This document shows positions 24,854 to 33,504 of a stretch of DNA of 64,000 nt, in pieces. The notes beneath the pieces were generated by a model that saw only the letters and a list, made by a program, of their open reading frames with translations, searched no databases and was not told the DNA's origin. The DNA is from Bacteroidota bacterium. GTDB lineage: Bacteria > Bacteroidota > Bacteroidia > Flavobacteriales > Weeksellaceae. The stretch is taken from NCBI GenBank assembly GCA_023422635.1, contig JAFAGO010000010.1, positions 1 to 64,000 on the forward strand, in the 5' to 3' direction. A program made the position numbers and the translations under genes. Every line of letters starts with the position of its first letter. Position 1 is the stretch's first letter.

Positions 24854-26788
24854 TTATGCATCGATATTTGCATAAACGGCATTTTTCTCGATAAATTCTC
24901 TTCTTGGCGGAACTTCATCTCCCATCAACATCGAGAACACATTGTCGGCTTCCACTGCATTTTCAATGGTTACTTGTTTTAGAATACGATGTTCTGGATT
25001 AAGCGTTGTTTCCCAAAGTTGTTCAGGATTCATTTCCCCAAGACCTTTGTAACGTTGTACTTCAACACCTTTACCATCAACTGCCATTTCTAAAGTAAGT
25101 TCTTCTCTTTCTTTTTCGTTGTAGGCATAATTTTTCTTGTTTCCTTTCTTCAACAAATATAATGGCGGTTGCGCAATGTAGATGTAACTGTTTTCGATCA
25201 ATTCTTTCATATAGCGGAAGAAGAACGTAAGAATCAACGTGGAAATGTGCGAACCATCAATATCGGCATCGGTCATAATCACGATTTTGTGATATCTAAG
25301 TTTAGAAAGATTCAACGCTTTAGAATCTTCTTCTGTTCCTACGGAAACACCTAATGCTGTATAGATGTTTTTAATTTCTTCGTTATCGTACACTTTATGC
25401 AACATGGATTTTTCCACATTAAGAATTTTACCTCTTAACGGAAGAATTGCTTGGAAATGTCGATCACGACCTTGTTTTGCCGTTCCACCTGCGGAATCTC
25501 CCTCTACTAAGAAAATTTCAGATTCAGCGGGATCTTTAGATGAACAATCGGACAATTTACCTGGAAGCCCAGAACCACCCATTGGTGATTTACGTTGTAC
25601 CATTTCGCGGGCTTTCTTCGCTGCTTGTCTCGCTTTAGCGGCCAAAACCACTTTTTGTACAATTTGTTTTGCTTCACTTGGATGTTCTTCCAAGAAATTG
25701 GTAAGCATTTCGCCTACAATTTTATCTACTGCTCCAGAAACTTCCGAGTTTCCTAATTTTGTTTTGGTTTGTCCTTCGAACTGAGGTTCCATTACTTTCA
25801 CAGAAATCACTGCAGTTAAACCTTCCCGAAAGTCATCTCCAGTAACTTCAACTTTCTCTTTTGCTGGAATTCCTAATTCATCAGCAAATTTCTTCAGCGT
25901 TCTGGTTAATGCTCTACGGAAACCAGCAAGGTGCGTACCGCCTTCGTGCGTATTGATATTATTCACATACGAATGTAGATTTTCGTTGAACGACGTGTTG
26001 TAGCGCATTGCCACTTCAACAGGAATATCGTCGCGTTCGCCTTCCATAAAAATTACATCAGGCATAATGGCTTCTCTATTACCATCAATATATTCTACAA
26101 ATTCTTTTAATCCCCCTTCTGAATGGAATGATTCTGTTTTAAAAGTTCCATCTTCCAATTTTTCTCTCTCATCGGTCAAAGTAATCGTAATTCCTCTGTT
26201 CAGGAAAGAAAGTTCGCGAAGTCTGGCAGCTAGAGTATCGTAGTTGTACACCAATTCTGTAAAAATGGTATCATCGGGCTGAAAGAATTGTTTGGTTCCT
26301 CTTTTATCGCTATCGCCAATTTGTTCCACTTGCGTTTCCGCTTTACCACGGGAATACACTTGCTGATAAACATGGCCATCTCTGTAAACAGTGGTAATCA
26401 TTTCGGTAGAAAGCGCATTCACACAAGAAACACCAACACCGTGCAAACCTCCAGAAACTTTATAAGAATCTTTATCGAACTTACCACCAGCCCCGATTTT
26501 AGTCATTACCACTTCGAGAGCGGATTTTTGTTCTTTTTCGTGAAAATCTACAGGAATACCACGACCGTTATCGCTAACTTCAACGCCATTATTTTCTTTA
26601 ATGGTTACGGTTATGATATCGCAATATCCTGCTAACGCTTCATCAATGGAGTTATCCACCACTTCATATACCAAATGGTGAAGCCCTCTTGTTCCCACAT
26701 CACCAATGTACATAGATGGGCGCATGCGCACATGCTCCATTCCCTCTAACGCCTGAATACTGCTGGCTGTATATTGCTTTTGACTCAT
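24854..26788 (-). CDS. gyrB: DNA gyrase subunit B
   Basis: A 644-residue ATPase subunit of gyrase. It has the GHKL ATP site (EVVDNSIDEALAG, DNGRGIPVD, GGLHGVGVSCVNALS), the transducer domain, and the TOPRIM domain with EGDSAGGTAKQGRDR and the metal-binding DADIDGSH. The C-terminus has QRYKGLGEMNPEQLWETT. The length matches the short GyrB without the enterobacterial insertion. A promoter box lies 68 bp upstream. Confidence 0.97.
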   Translation of the reverse strand: MSQKQYTASSIQALEGMEHVRMRPSMYIGDVGTRGLHHLVYEVVDNSIDEALAGYCDIITVTIKENNGVEVSDNGRGIPVDFHEKEQKSALEVVMTKIGAGGKFDKDSYKVSGGLHGVGVSCVNALSTEMITTVYRDGHVYQQVYSRGKAETQVEQIGDSDKRGTKQFFQPDDTIFTELVYNYDTLAARLRELSFLNRGITITLTDEREKLEDGTFKTESFHSEGGLKEFVEYIDGNREAIMPDVIFMEGERDDIPVEVAMRYNTSFNENLHSYVNNINTHEGGTHLAGFRRALTRTLKKFADELGIPAKEKVEVTGDDFREGLTAVISVKVMEPQFEGQTKTKLGNSEVSGAVDKIVGEMLTNFLEEHPSEAKQIVQKVVLAAKARQAAKKAREMVQRKSPMGGSGLPGKLSDCSSKDPAESEIFLVEGDSAGGTAKQGRDRHFQAILPLRGKILNVEKSMLHKVYDNEEIKNIYTALGVSVGTEEDSKALNLSKLRYHKIVIMTDADIDGSHISTLILTFFFRYMKELIENSYIYIAQPPLYLLKKGNKKNYAYNEKEREELTLEMAVDGKGVEVQRYKGLGEMNPEQLWETTLNPEHRILKQVTIENAVEADNVFSMLMGDEVPPRREFIEKNAVYANIDA

Positions 26789-26856
26789 ATTTTTCTCTTA
26801 ATTTAAAACAATTATAGTGCTATTTTGTGCCGGAAATTTCGATCACAAAATACTTA

Positions 26857-26864
26857 CAAATTTA
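26857..26864 (-). promoter_or_regulatory. -7 promoter element for gyrB
   Basis: Minus-strand TAAATTTG fits TAnnTTTG and implies a 5' leader of roughly 65 nt. The gyrB-to-DUF2141 gap (26789-27080) holds no other gene. A 6-bp hairpin TCAGTG/CACTGA lies at 26983-27000. Confidence 0.45.
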
Positions 26865-27080
26865 CTGATTTTTTTCCTTTTTTGAAAGTTTTAAATCATC
26901 GAGTTTTCAACAAGAGTAACAAGTTTGAAACGTTAAAAATTGACCCATATTTCCATTGAAACACTTCTGGTTTAACAGATATTCAGTGCAAAAACACTGA
27001 GCATCAATTTTTTCTTTAAAGTGAGTTTTAAAAATTGTAAACGAATTTAAATTCACCTTAAAAACAGTTACTCATCAGCT

Positions 27081-27503
27081 TTAATTTTTAATCATATTTA
27101 CAGAAACCGACGTGTTCTTATTCACACTCAATCGCACATCATCAAAATTGGGAGCCGCTATTTTTGGTTTGAAATTTTGTGAAAATGCATATCCTTCCTT
27201 CGGAATTCCCAATAGATTGCGGTCACAAATTCCATTTCCGTTTTCATCCTGATAGGTAGCAATCGCATAATTTCCGTGAGGTAAATTTTTGAAGCTGTAC
27301 TGCACTGCATTTCCCACAACTTTTATTCTTTCGCGGCGAAATCGTGTTTTTTCTTTTAGAAATCCATCACTTTTATTGTACAGTGCAACTTCCACAAAAC
27401 CTTTATTGGGAACTAAATTTTTCACATTAACTGTTAACTGATTTTGCGCAATAGCAAAGTTTGCAGCCAGAATACAACTTAGTCCTATTAACTTTAAATT
27501 CAT
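27081..27503 (-). CDS. DUF2141 domain secreted protein
   Basis: 140 residues with a signal peptide (MNLKLIGLSCILAANFAIAQ). The body shows the DUF2141 pattern of a small beta-sandwich: VALYNKSDGFL, then LPHGNYAIATYQDENGNG with acidic calcium-like positions, then GIPKEGYAFSQN. It is exported, and its function is unknown. It starts 14 bp after the epimerase gene, so the two are probably co-transcribed. Confidence 0.88.
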   Translation of the reverse strand: MNLKLIGLSCILAANFAIAQNQLTVNVKNLVPNKGFVEVALYNKSDGFLKEKTRFRRERIKVVGNAVQYSFKNLPHGNYAIATYQDENGNGICDRNLLGIPKEGYAFSQNFKPKIAAPNFDDVRLSVNKNTSVSVNMIKN

Positions 27504-27517
27504 TATTTCCTGTTTTT

Positions 27518-28579
27518 TTAAGCGAAACTATTCTTCGTCATCGCAGATTTACTATTAAAAAACTGTTCCATTTTTACTTTATTTCTGGTTTTGAACGCTT
27601 CGAAAGGTTCTGACTTCGACAATAAATACCGTTTAATAAATGGACTTAACAATCGAGTTGCAGCTTTTTGTATACCAGAAATTTTACGTTCCTGATTTTG
27701 ATAAAATGAATTTAAATCATCATTTCTAAAATGAAGAATTTCTTGCAAATCGTTACCATCCGAATAAATTCCGCAATGGTAATTTTTTTCCGCAAAAGCA
27801 GTTTCTGGAAAATTCAATTTTCCTAATCCATAAAGCTGAAACATTTTGGATAAAAATTCATCGTAAGCCACTACACAATTATCGCCACCACCTAGATTGA
27901 ATATTTTTTCATTCAATTTATGTTGATGTTCAATTGCCAAAGCAAAAGCATTTCCAGTGTCCTTTGTTGTGCAAATCTCCATTTGCGTTTTCAATGGCAT
28001 ATGAAACATTAATTTCGATATTTTGTGATTTCCCATAATCGCGGATAACCGAAAAATACTCCAATTAATCGCTGAATTTTGAATAATCCGCTCACATTCT
28101 AATTTCGTTTCTCCATAATAATCACCCAAACTTGGCTGCAAAACATCATTTACTTTAATTTCCGGATTCAAAAGACGATCGCCATACACAGAAACCGAAG
28201 AGCTGTACAACAAAAATGCATTTGGACTGTATTTTTCCATCGCTTCAACGATATTTTGAGTTCCAATTACGTTGACTTTGCGGGTAAGCTCTGGATTTTC
28301 ATCTGCAAATGGAGGAATTATCGCTGCCAAATGAATGATAAAATCTTGATTTTTAACCGCTTTTTCAACATCTTCTTTTTTTGAAATATCGCCAAAATAG
28401 ATGTTTACTCGGGATGCTAATTTTGAAAAAATCTTTTTAGAATTTTTTGTTTCTACATCAAAAACGGTAACGTGATATTGGGCATTCATCAGCAGTTTCT
28501 GCAAGGTCTCTCGTCCTACACTTCCCGACGCTCCGGTTAAGAGAATTCTTTTTCGTTGTTGATTTTCTTCTTTCTTCAT
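27518..28579 (-). CDS. NAD-dependent epimerase/dehydratase family protein
   Basis: 353 residues from the ATG at 28579. The frame continues to a TTG at 28669, but the extra 30 residues do not resemble the family. It is an extended-SDR fold with the cofactor motif TGASGSVG, an Asp after beta-2 (VFDVET), the catalytic Ser in LLYSSSVSVYG, and YYGETK as YxxxK. The substrate is unknown. A divergent TetR regulator starts 158 bp away, so the epimerase and DUF2141 genes are the likely targets of that regulator. Confidence 0.85.
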   Translation of the reverse strand: MKKEENQQRKRILLTGASGSVGRETLQKLLMNAQYHVTVFDVETKNSKKIFSKLASRVNIYFGDISKKEDVEKAVKNQDFIIHLAAIIPPFADENPELTRKVNVIGTQNIVEAMEKYSPNAFLLYSSSVSVYGDRLLNPEIKVNDVLQPSLGDYYGETKLECERIIQNSAINWSIFRLSAIMGNHKISKLMFHMPLKTQMEICTTKDTGNAFALAIEHQHKLNEKIFNLGGGDNCVVAYDEFLSKMFQLYGLGKLNFPETAFAEKNYHCGIYSDGNDLQEILHFRNDDLNSFYQNQERKISGIQKAATRLLSPFIKRYLLSKSEPFEAFKTRNKVKMEQFFNSKSAMTKNSFA

Positions 28580-28737
28580 AAGTGAATTTGTGATTTTGGT
28601 TAACGCTTCAATTTCTCGATGAAACTTCTGTTGTAAAAATAGTGGACTCTTGTAATTATGTAAATTCAAAACACAATTTAGTTGCTACATAACAAACAAT
28701 TTGAGTGAAATTTGTAGAATAATGTGAAATAAAAAAT

Positions 28738-29274
28738 ATGGATCGTAGAATAAAATATAGCAAAACCGCGCTCCGCGATGCCCTTTTTGCACTTCTTGAA
28801 AAGAAAGAAATGGGCGAAATAAGCATTTCTGAACTTTGCAGAACTGCAGATATTAACCGAAACACATTCTACAATCACTATAATTATCCTCTGGAAATTA
28901 TGCACGAATTTGAGGAAGAAGTTTTTGAGAAACTGCTTTCCGCACAAGCGAAAAGTCAAAACATTGAGGATGTTATTACGCTCAGTTGCCAAATTTTAGA
29001 AGACGACAAACAAATGAGCAAAATTATTTTCACAAAAGCTGATGGAGTTGGAATTCTTTCGAGAATTCTAAAAAATTTTGGTAACCACTTTGAAATCCAC
29101 AAAGAAATCGAACTCGCACCCGAAGCAAAACCGTTAGTGGAACTCGCCTATCAATTTGGTGAAAAAGGTAGTATCGCGATTATTAAAAAATGGGTGGAAG
29201 ATGATTTTTTATACTCTTCCGAACAAATTTCGCAAATGATTATTTATTTGGTGAACAAAATTAACAAGCGGTAA
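28738..29274 (+). CDS. TetR/AcrR-family transcriptional regulator
   Basis: 178 residues. The N-terminal HTH region (about 5-50) reads SKTALRDALFALLEKK, then ISISELCRTADINRNTFYNHY, the typical TetR recognition helix with NxxTFYxHY. The C-terminal ligand domain is helical and divergent. It is divergent from the epimerase gene and probably regulates it and itself. The gap contains ACAATTTGAGTGAAATTTGT, an imperfect dyad that could be the operator. Confidence 0.85.
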   Translation: MDRRIKYSKTALRDALFALLEKKEMGEISISELCRTADINRNTFYNHYNYPLEIMHEFEEEVFEKLLSAQAKSQNIEDVITLSCQILEDDKQMSKIIFTKADGVGILSRILKNFGNHFEIHKEIELAPEAKPLVELAYQFGEKGSIAIIKKWVEDDFLYSSEQISQMIIYLVNKINKR

Positions 29275-29424
29275 AGCTTAACAATTTCGTGCTGAAAGAA
29301 AAAACTAATTAATACAAAATAAAGATAACTCAATTCATTTAAAATCTGTTGAGCGGAAAAACGATTCATCATTAGGAAAACATTAGAATTCAAAACTTTA
29401 CTCGATTTCAAAGATTCAAAATGA

Positions 29425-29432
29425 TATTTTTG
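29425..29432 (+). promoter_or_regulatory. -7 promoter element before the response regulator remnant
   Basis: TATTTTTG, four bases (CAGC), then ATG. This is the same leaderless spacing as at corA, clc and holB. Confidence 0.4.
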
Positions 29433-29436
29433 CAGC

Positions 29437-29649
29437 ATGAAAACCCTTGTTATTGAAGCCGAACAAGACATCGCAAAAAACATCAAAAACTCTTTAGAGA
29501 AAGAATCTTATCTCGTAGAAATTGCATCGAATTACGCTGCAACATCTGAAAAAATCCCATTATACCAATACGATTGCGTTTTGTTAGATATTACACTGCC
29601 CGACGGAAGCGGTTTAGGCGTTGCAATTGTGCAATCGATTGCCTTTTAA
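29437..29649 (+). pseudogene. Truncated response regulator (receiver fragment)
   Basis: Only 70 residues. They correspond to the first half of an OmpR-type receiver domain: TLVIEAEQDIAKNIKNSLE with the acidic pair, and CVLLDITLPDGSGL with the phosphoacceptor Asp. The domain then breaks off (GVAIVQSIAF, stop). The Thr/Ser and Lys motifs and any DNA-binding domain are missing, and no matching sensor kinase follows. The 139 bp after it encode nothing recognisable. The start sits four bases after a -7 box, so it may still be transcribed. Confidence 0.75.
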
Positions 29650-29788
29650 AATCAATTCGATTTATCCTGTTTTCATCACAAAAACCGAAAAGCTTTTCAG
29701 ATTGAATTTCCGAGGAATAATGAATCTATCCGAGAAAAAGCTACCTCAATTCCCAAATGTTTTCAGATTCTGATGCGTGATTTGCATT

Positions 29789-30589
29789 ATGAAAACTAAC
29801 AAAAACATTTACATGTTATTTCTTCCATTTTGCCTACTTATTCAGCAATTGGTTTTTGCCCAGGATTCAGTACCCGTAAAAGTGCATCATGCAGAACCTT
29901 TATACATGGATCTTGTACGAGATTTGGGAGCTCGCAAAGGTGAAAAGGAAATTAATGTCGCTGGCGATTTCTTGAGTTTGAATGGATATAAAGAATATGT
30001 TTATCTCGCTGAATATGAATTTGCACCAATCAACCGACTTGGTCTAGAGATTGAAACCGATTTTTCTTTTTACAAAGGTGATAATCCCGAAGTTATAAAA
30101 GGTGGAAAATTTGATGCGCTTCGATTATCTGCTCAATATTCCTTCTATGATTCGAAAGAACAAGCCACAACTTTAGCGGTCGTTTACACTCAACTTTTCG
30201 AATTTAATGAGTTTAACAAAATGAAAAATGATCATTTTTTAACAGGACTCGCGTACAATCCTTCCTTTATCGCAGCGAAAAACTTTAAAGACCGTTATCA
30301 CCTTTTATTATACACAGGACCCGTTTTCGAAAAGCTTCTGAAAGAAAACGACACTTCCTTTAAATGGTCAATTAACACCTCTTTTCATTACACGCTTCCA
30401 AATTCAGGACATTTTATTGGAGTAGAAGTGAATCAAATGGCAAGCAAAAATAAACTTGAAACCACAGTACGACCACAAGTTAAAATTCAACTTAACGAAG
30501 AGTTTGCAGTTGGGCTTGTCACTGGTTTTCCTATTCATAATAAAGAGGAAAGCTTCAGCTCATTCTTTAGATTGATTTACGTACTATAA
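29789..30589 (+). CDS. Exported outer-membrane-type protein, unknown function
   Basis: 266 residues from the ATG at 29789; the frame opens at a GTG at 29777. A signal peptide (LPFCLLIQQLVFAQ) is followed by a conserved-looking block, HAEPLYMDLVRDLGARKGEKE. The rest has alternating aromatic beta-strand segments ending in FFRLIYVL, a typical C-terminus for an outer-membrane beta-barrel. It is the first of three exported proteins after the broken response regulator. I do not recognise a functionally defined family. Confidence 0.7.
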   Translation: MKTNKNIYMLFLPFCLLIQQLVFAQDSVPVKVHHAEPLYMDLVRDLGARKGEKEINVAGDFLSLNGYKEYVYLAEYEFAPINRLGLEIETDFSFYKGDNPEVIKGGKFDALRLSAQYSFYDSKEQATTLAVVYTQLFEFNEFNKMKNDHFLTGLAYNPSFIAAKNFKDRYHLLLYTGPVFEKLLKENDTSFKWSINTSFHYTLPNSGHFIGVEVNQMASKNKLETTVRPQVKIQLNEEFAVGLVTGFPIHNKEESFSSFFRLIYVL

Positions 30590-30622
30590 AAAAAATCAAT
30601 TTTTAATCATCATTCATAAAAA

Positions 30623-31045
30623 ATGACCAAAACAATTGCTTTCGCAGCAACCGTATTCTCGATTTCATTTGCTCACGGACAAAAACACGTTCCGTTAGAA
30701 ATTCCATCTGTTATCAATAACAAATTTCAGCAACAATTCCCCAACGCGAACGATGTGGATTGGGAAACAAAACCGCGTTATTACAAAGTTGAATTCGAAG
30801 ATAATAGAACAAATTTCGAGCACAAAATACATTACAACAAACGTGGAACAATGATTTATTCTAAAGAAGAAATCAGCATTGAAAATCTCCCAAAAAAAAT
30901 TCTTCATCAAATAAATAGAAATTATCCTGAATTCAAAATTAAAGAGGTTGAGAAAATTTCAACTACCAAAAACACTTTTTATACAATTGAAATTAAACAT
31001 CTACAAAAAAGTGGAAACTCAGTTATCAATCTTCTGGAACATTAA
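30623..31045 (+). CDS. PepSY-like secreted protein
   Basis: 140 residues with a signal peptide (about 19 residues, ending AHG). It has two repeats of the PepSY-like fold typical of small Bacteroidota periplasmic proteins: FQQQFPNANDVDWETKPRYYKVEF, then INRNYPEFKIKEVEKI. These proteins often sit next to two-component systems. Here it lies 33 bp after the barrel-like gene and 12 bp before the DUF2490 gene. Confidence 0.8.
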   Translation: MTKTIAFAATVFSISFAHGQKHVPLEIPSVINNKFQQQFPNANDVDWETKPRYYKVEFEDNRTNFEHKIHYNKRGTMIYSKEEISIENLPKKILHQINRNYPEFKIKEVEKISTTKNTFYTIEIKHLQKSGNSVINLLEH

Positions 31046-31057
31046 TTCGTAAAAAAA

Positions 31058-31810
31058 ATGACTAAATTCAAACACATATCATCAGCTTTTGCACTCATCG
31101 TTAGTACACTATCATTCTCTCAAATAAGTCCGCCAGGTTTAGGAGAATCCAAAATTGGGCAATGGAGCGCAGTCGGAATCCGACAAAACCTCAACGATAA
31201 AAACAATTGGGAATCAATGACGTACACCGGTTGGGGAAACAAAAGTGGAGAAACCAGTAATCCGTACCACAAAAAAGGAATTTGGGTGTTGAACCAAGAA
31301 TTTTATCACAAACTAAAAAATAATTGGCAATATTCGATTGCGATAAGTTATCGTCGACAAACGGAAGCGATTCAACAAGAATTTCGAGCGTATGCGCGCT
31401 TAAATTACACCATAAAACTAGGAAAATTAAGTATTATTCCCACAGTAAGACAAGAAGTGAGAACATTTTACGATGACAATTTTTCGCCAACCGATTACAA
31501 TTTGCAATTAAGATCGAGATTTCGGGTTCAATTTGCTTATAATCTCGATCAAGAAAAGAAACATCGAATTATGGCGAGTTCTGAACAATTATGGTCAACA
31601 AAACGTGATTTTGCAACTAAAGATTGGTCGAAATTAAGCTATCAAGAAAGCCGATTTTTACTGTATTACTCATTTTCTCCACAGAAAATGCCGCTTCAAT
31701 TTAATGTTGGATACATGAATAATTTGCTTGGCGCAAAAAATCCACATGCTGTACATTACATCGCTTTTGATGTTATTGCAAAGAATATTTTCAGTAAAAA
31801 GAAAAACTAA
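31058..31810 (+). CDS. DUF2490 family outer-membrane protein
   Basis: 250 residues with a signal peptide (ending LSFSQ). The beta-rich body has the DUF2490 features WVLNQEFYHKLKNNWQYSIAISYRRQ, an Arg-rich strand pair, and an aromatic end. It is probably an outer-membrane barrel of unknown function. It is the last gene of the unit and is followed immediately by a strong terminator. Confidence 0.8.
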   Translation: MTKFKHISSAFALIVSTLSFSQISPPGLGESKIGQWSAVGIRQNLNDKNNWESMTYTGWGNKSGETSNPYHKKGIWVLNQEFYHKLKNNWQYSIAISYRRQTEAIQQEFRAYARLNYTIKLGKLSIIPTVRQEVRTFYDDNFSPTDYNLQLRSRFRVQFAYNLDQEKKHRIMASSEQLWSTKRDFATKDWSKLSYQESRFLLYYSFSPQKMPLQFNVGYMNNLLGAKNPHAVHYIAFDVIAKNIFSKKKN

Positions 31811-31816
31811 AAAAAA

Positions 31817-31841
31817 ATCCTGAAAATAAAACTTTCAGGAT
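31817..31841. terminator. Bidirectional terminator between the DUF2490 gene and gltD
   Basis: A 9-bp stem ATCCTGAAA/TTTCAGGAT with U-runs on both strands, between convergent genes. Confidence 0.85.
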
Positions 31842-31866
31842 TTTTTATTGCTAAGACATCTTTCCA

Positions 31867-33294
31867 TTAAACGTTTAAAAATTCATGGACTTTTGCAGCG
31901 CATTTTCTACCTTCTGCAATTGCATTCACCACTAAACTTTGTCCGCTTCTCGCATCGCCACAAGAGAAAATTTTAGGTTGATTGGTTTTAAATTCAATGT
32001 CGTTTCCTATTAAATTTCCTTTGGGATCTAAACGTACATCCAGATGTTCCACTAAACCCTTCTGCTCAACATGCTTATAACCTAACGCGATAAACGCCAA
32101 ATCACATTCAATGGTAAATTCCGAACCTAATTTTTCAGTATAATTGGTGTAATGCCCGTATTCATCTTTATTCCATTCAATTTCAACAAGTTGCAACCCT
32201 TTCAAATTTCCTTCATCATCGTTAATAAAAGCTTTAGAATTTACTGCCCATTCCCGAACGCAACCTTCTTCATGTGAAGAAGTAATCTGCAATAACGCCG
32301 GAAATGTTGGCCAAGGCATGGTATGATCACGCGTTGTGGGTTGTTCATTTTTATAATAGATCTGAAAAACTTCTTTCGCTTTTTGTCGGTTTGCCGTTCC
32401 TATACAATCGGATGCAGTATCGCCGCCACCAATCACCACCACCTTTTTTCCTTCTGCGGAAATAGGAGTTTCATCGAAAGAAATTCCACTTACCTTTTTG
32501 TTGCTTTGCGTTAAATAATCCATTGCATAATGCACGCCTTTTGCATCGCGCCCTGGAATTGGAAGTTCACGTGGAACAGTGCTTCCCATCGCTAAAACAA
32601 TTGCATCAAAATTACGAAGCAATTCCTCCGTTGTAAAATCGATTCCAACATTTATATTGGTAAGAAATTCTACGCCTTCGGTTTTCATCCATTGAACTCG
32701 TCGTTCAATCACCCACTTTTCCAACTTAAAATCAGGAATCCCAAAGCGGAGCAATCCGCCAATTTCAGGATCTTTTTCGAAGACGGTAACGTTGTGTCCC
32801 TTTTGATTAAGTTGATACGCCGCAGCCATTCCTGCTGGACCAGAACCTACAACCGCTATTTTTTTCTCCGTTCTATTTTTTGGAATTTGGGGCTTTGCAA
32901 AACCTTTTTCAAAGGCGATTTCAATAATATTTTTTTCGATTTCTTCAATCGTTACGGGAAGATTATTGATTCCCAAAACACAAGCGCTTTCGCAAGGTGC
33001 GGGACAAATTCTTCCAGTGAATTCTGGAAAATTATTGGTTGATGTTAGAATTTCGTACGCTTTCTCCCAATGTTGATCGAAAACAGCATCATTAAATTCG
33101 GGAATCACGTTCCCCAACGGGCAACCACTCATACAGAACGGAATTCCGCAATCCATACATCTTGCCGCCTGCTCATTCAGCATTTTTCTAGAAGTTTGCT
33201 GATAAAACTCTTTATAATTTTGAACCCGTTCCTGCACTGGAACTTTATGTGGGAGCTCTCTTTTATATTTTAAAAAACCTTCTGCGTGTGACAT
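31867..33294 (-). CDS. gltD: Glutamate synthase small subunit
   Basis: A 475-residue FAD/NADPH subunit. Fe-S cysteines lie in CMDCGIPFCMSGCPLGN and RICPAPCESACVLG. FAD binding is at VVGSGPAGMAAAYQL, and NADPH binding at VVIGGGDTASDCIG. It passes electrons to GltB for glutamate synthesis from glutamine and 2-oxoglutarate. It follows gltB on the same strand after a 189-bp gap that contains a heptad array. Confidence 0.96.
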   Translation of the reverse strand: MSHAEGFLKYKRELPHKVPVQERVQNYKEFYQQTSRKMLNEQAARCMDCGIPFCMSGCPLGNVIPEFNDAVFDQHWEKAYEILTSTNNFPEFTGRICPAPCESACVLGINNLPVTIEEIEKNIIEIAFEKGFAKPQIPKNRTEKKIAVVGSGPAGMAAAYQLNQKGHNVTVFEKDPEIGGLLRFGIPDFKLEKWVIERRVQWMKTEGVEFLTNINVGIDFTTEELLRNFDAIVLAMGSTVPRELPIPGRDAKGVHYAMDYLTQSNKKVSGISFDETPISAEGKKVVVIGGGDTASDCIGTANRQKAKEVFQIYYKNEQPTTRDHTMPWPTFPALLQITSSHEEGCVREWAVNSKAFINDDEGNLKGLQLVEIEWNKDEYGHYTNYTEKLGSEFTIECDLAFIALGYKHVEQKGLVEHLDVRLDPKGNLIGNDIEFKTNQPKIFSCGDARSGQSLVVNAIAEGRKCAAKVHEFLNV

Positions 33295-33462
33295 TACTTA
33301 CTATTTTTTTAAAAATGTTCTTTTTTCTTAATGGAAAAAAACTTTTAAATAACTATCCTTTTTCTTTTGTATTAAAAGAAAAATTCAAGACTTAGCTTTT
33401 TTAAATTCTCTTACGGAAATTTATTTTGTTATACTAATTTACTAAAATATGAACATCGTTTT

Positions 33463-33504
33463 CGGACATCCGACTTCCGACTTCTAACTTCCAACTTCTA
33501 TTCT
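33463..33504 (-). repeat. Heptanucleotide array at the 3' end of gltB
   Basis: On the plus strand the units are CGGACAT, CCGACTT, CCGACTT, CTAACTT, CCAACTT and CTATTCT. In the gltB sense direction the array reads as GAAGTTG/GAAGTTA/GAAGTCG-type units. It encodes the last residues (IEVGS) and the stop codon of gltB. Confidence 0.8.

Noticed and set aside
28580..28669. 30-residue N-terminal extension of the epimerase starting at TTG
   Set aside because: The ATG at 28579 places the Rossmann motif close to the N-terminus, as in the family; the extension has no similarity to it.
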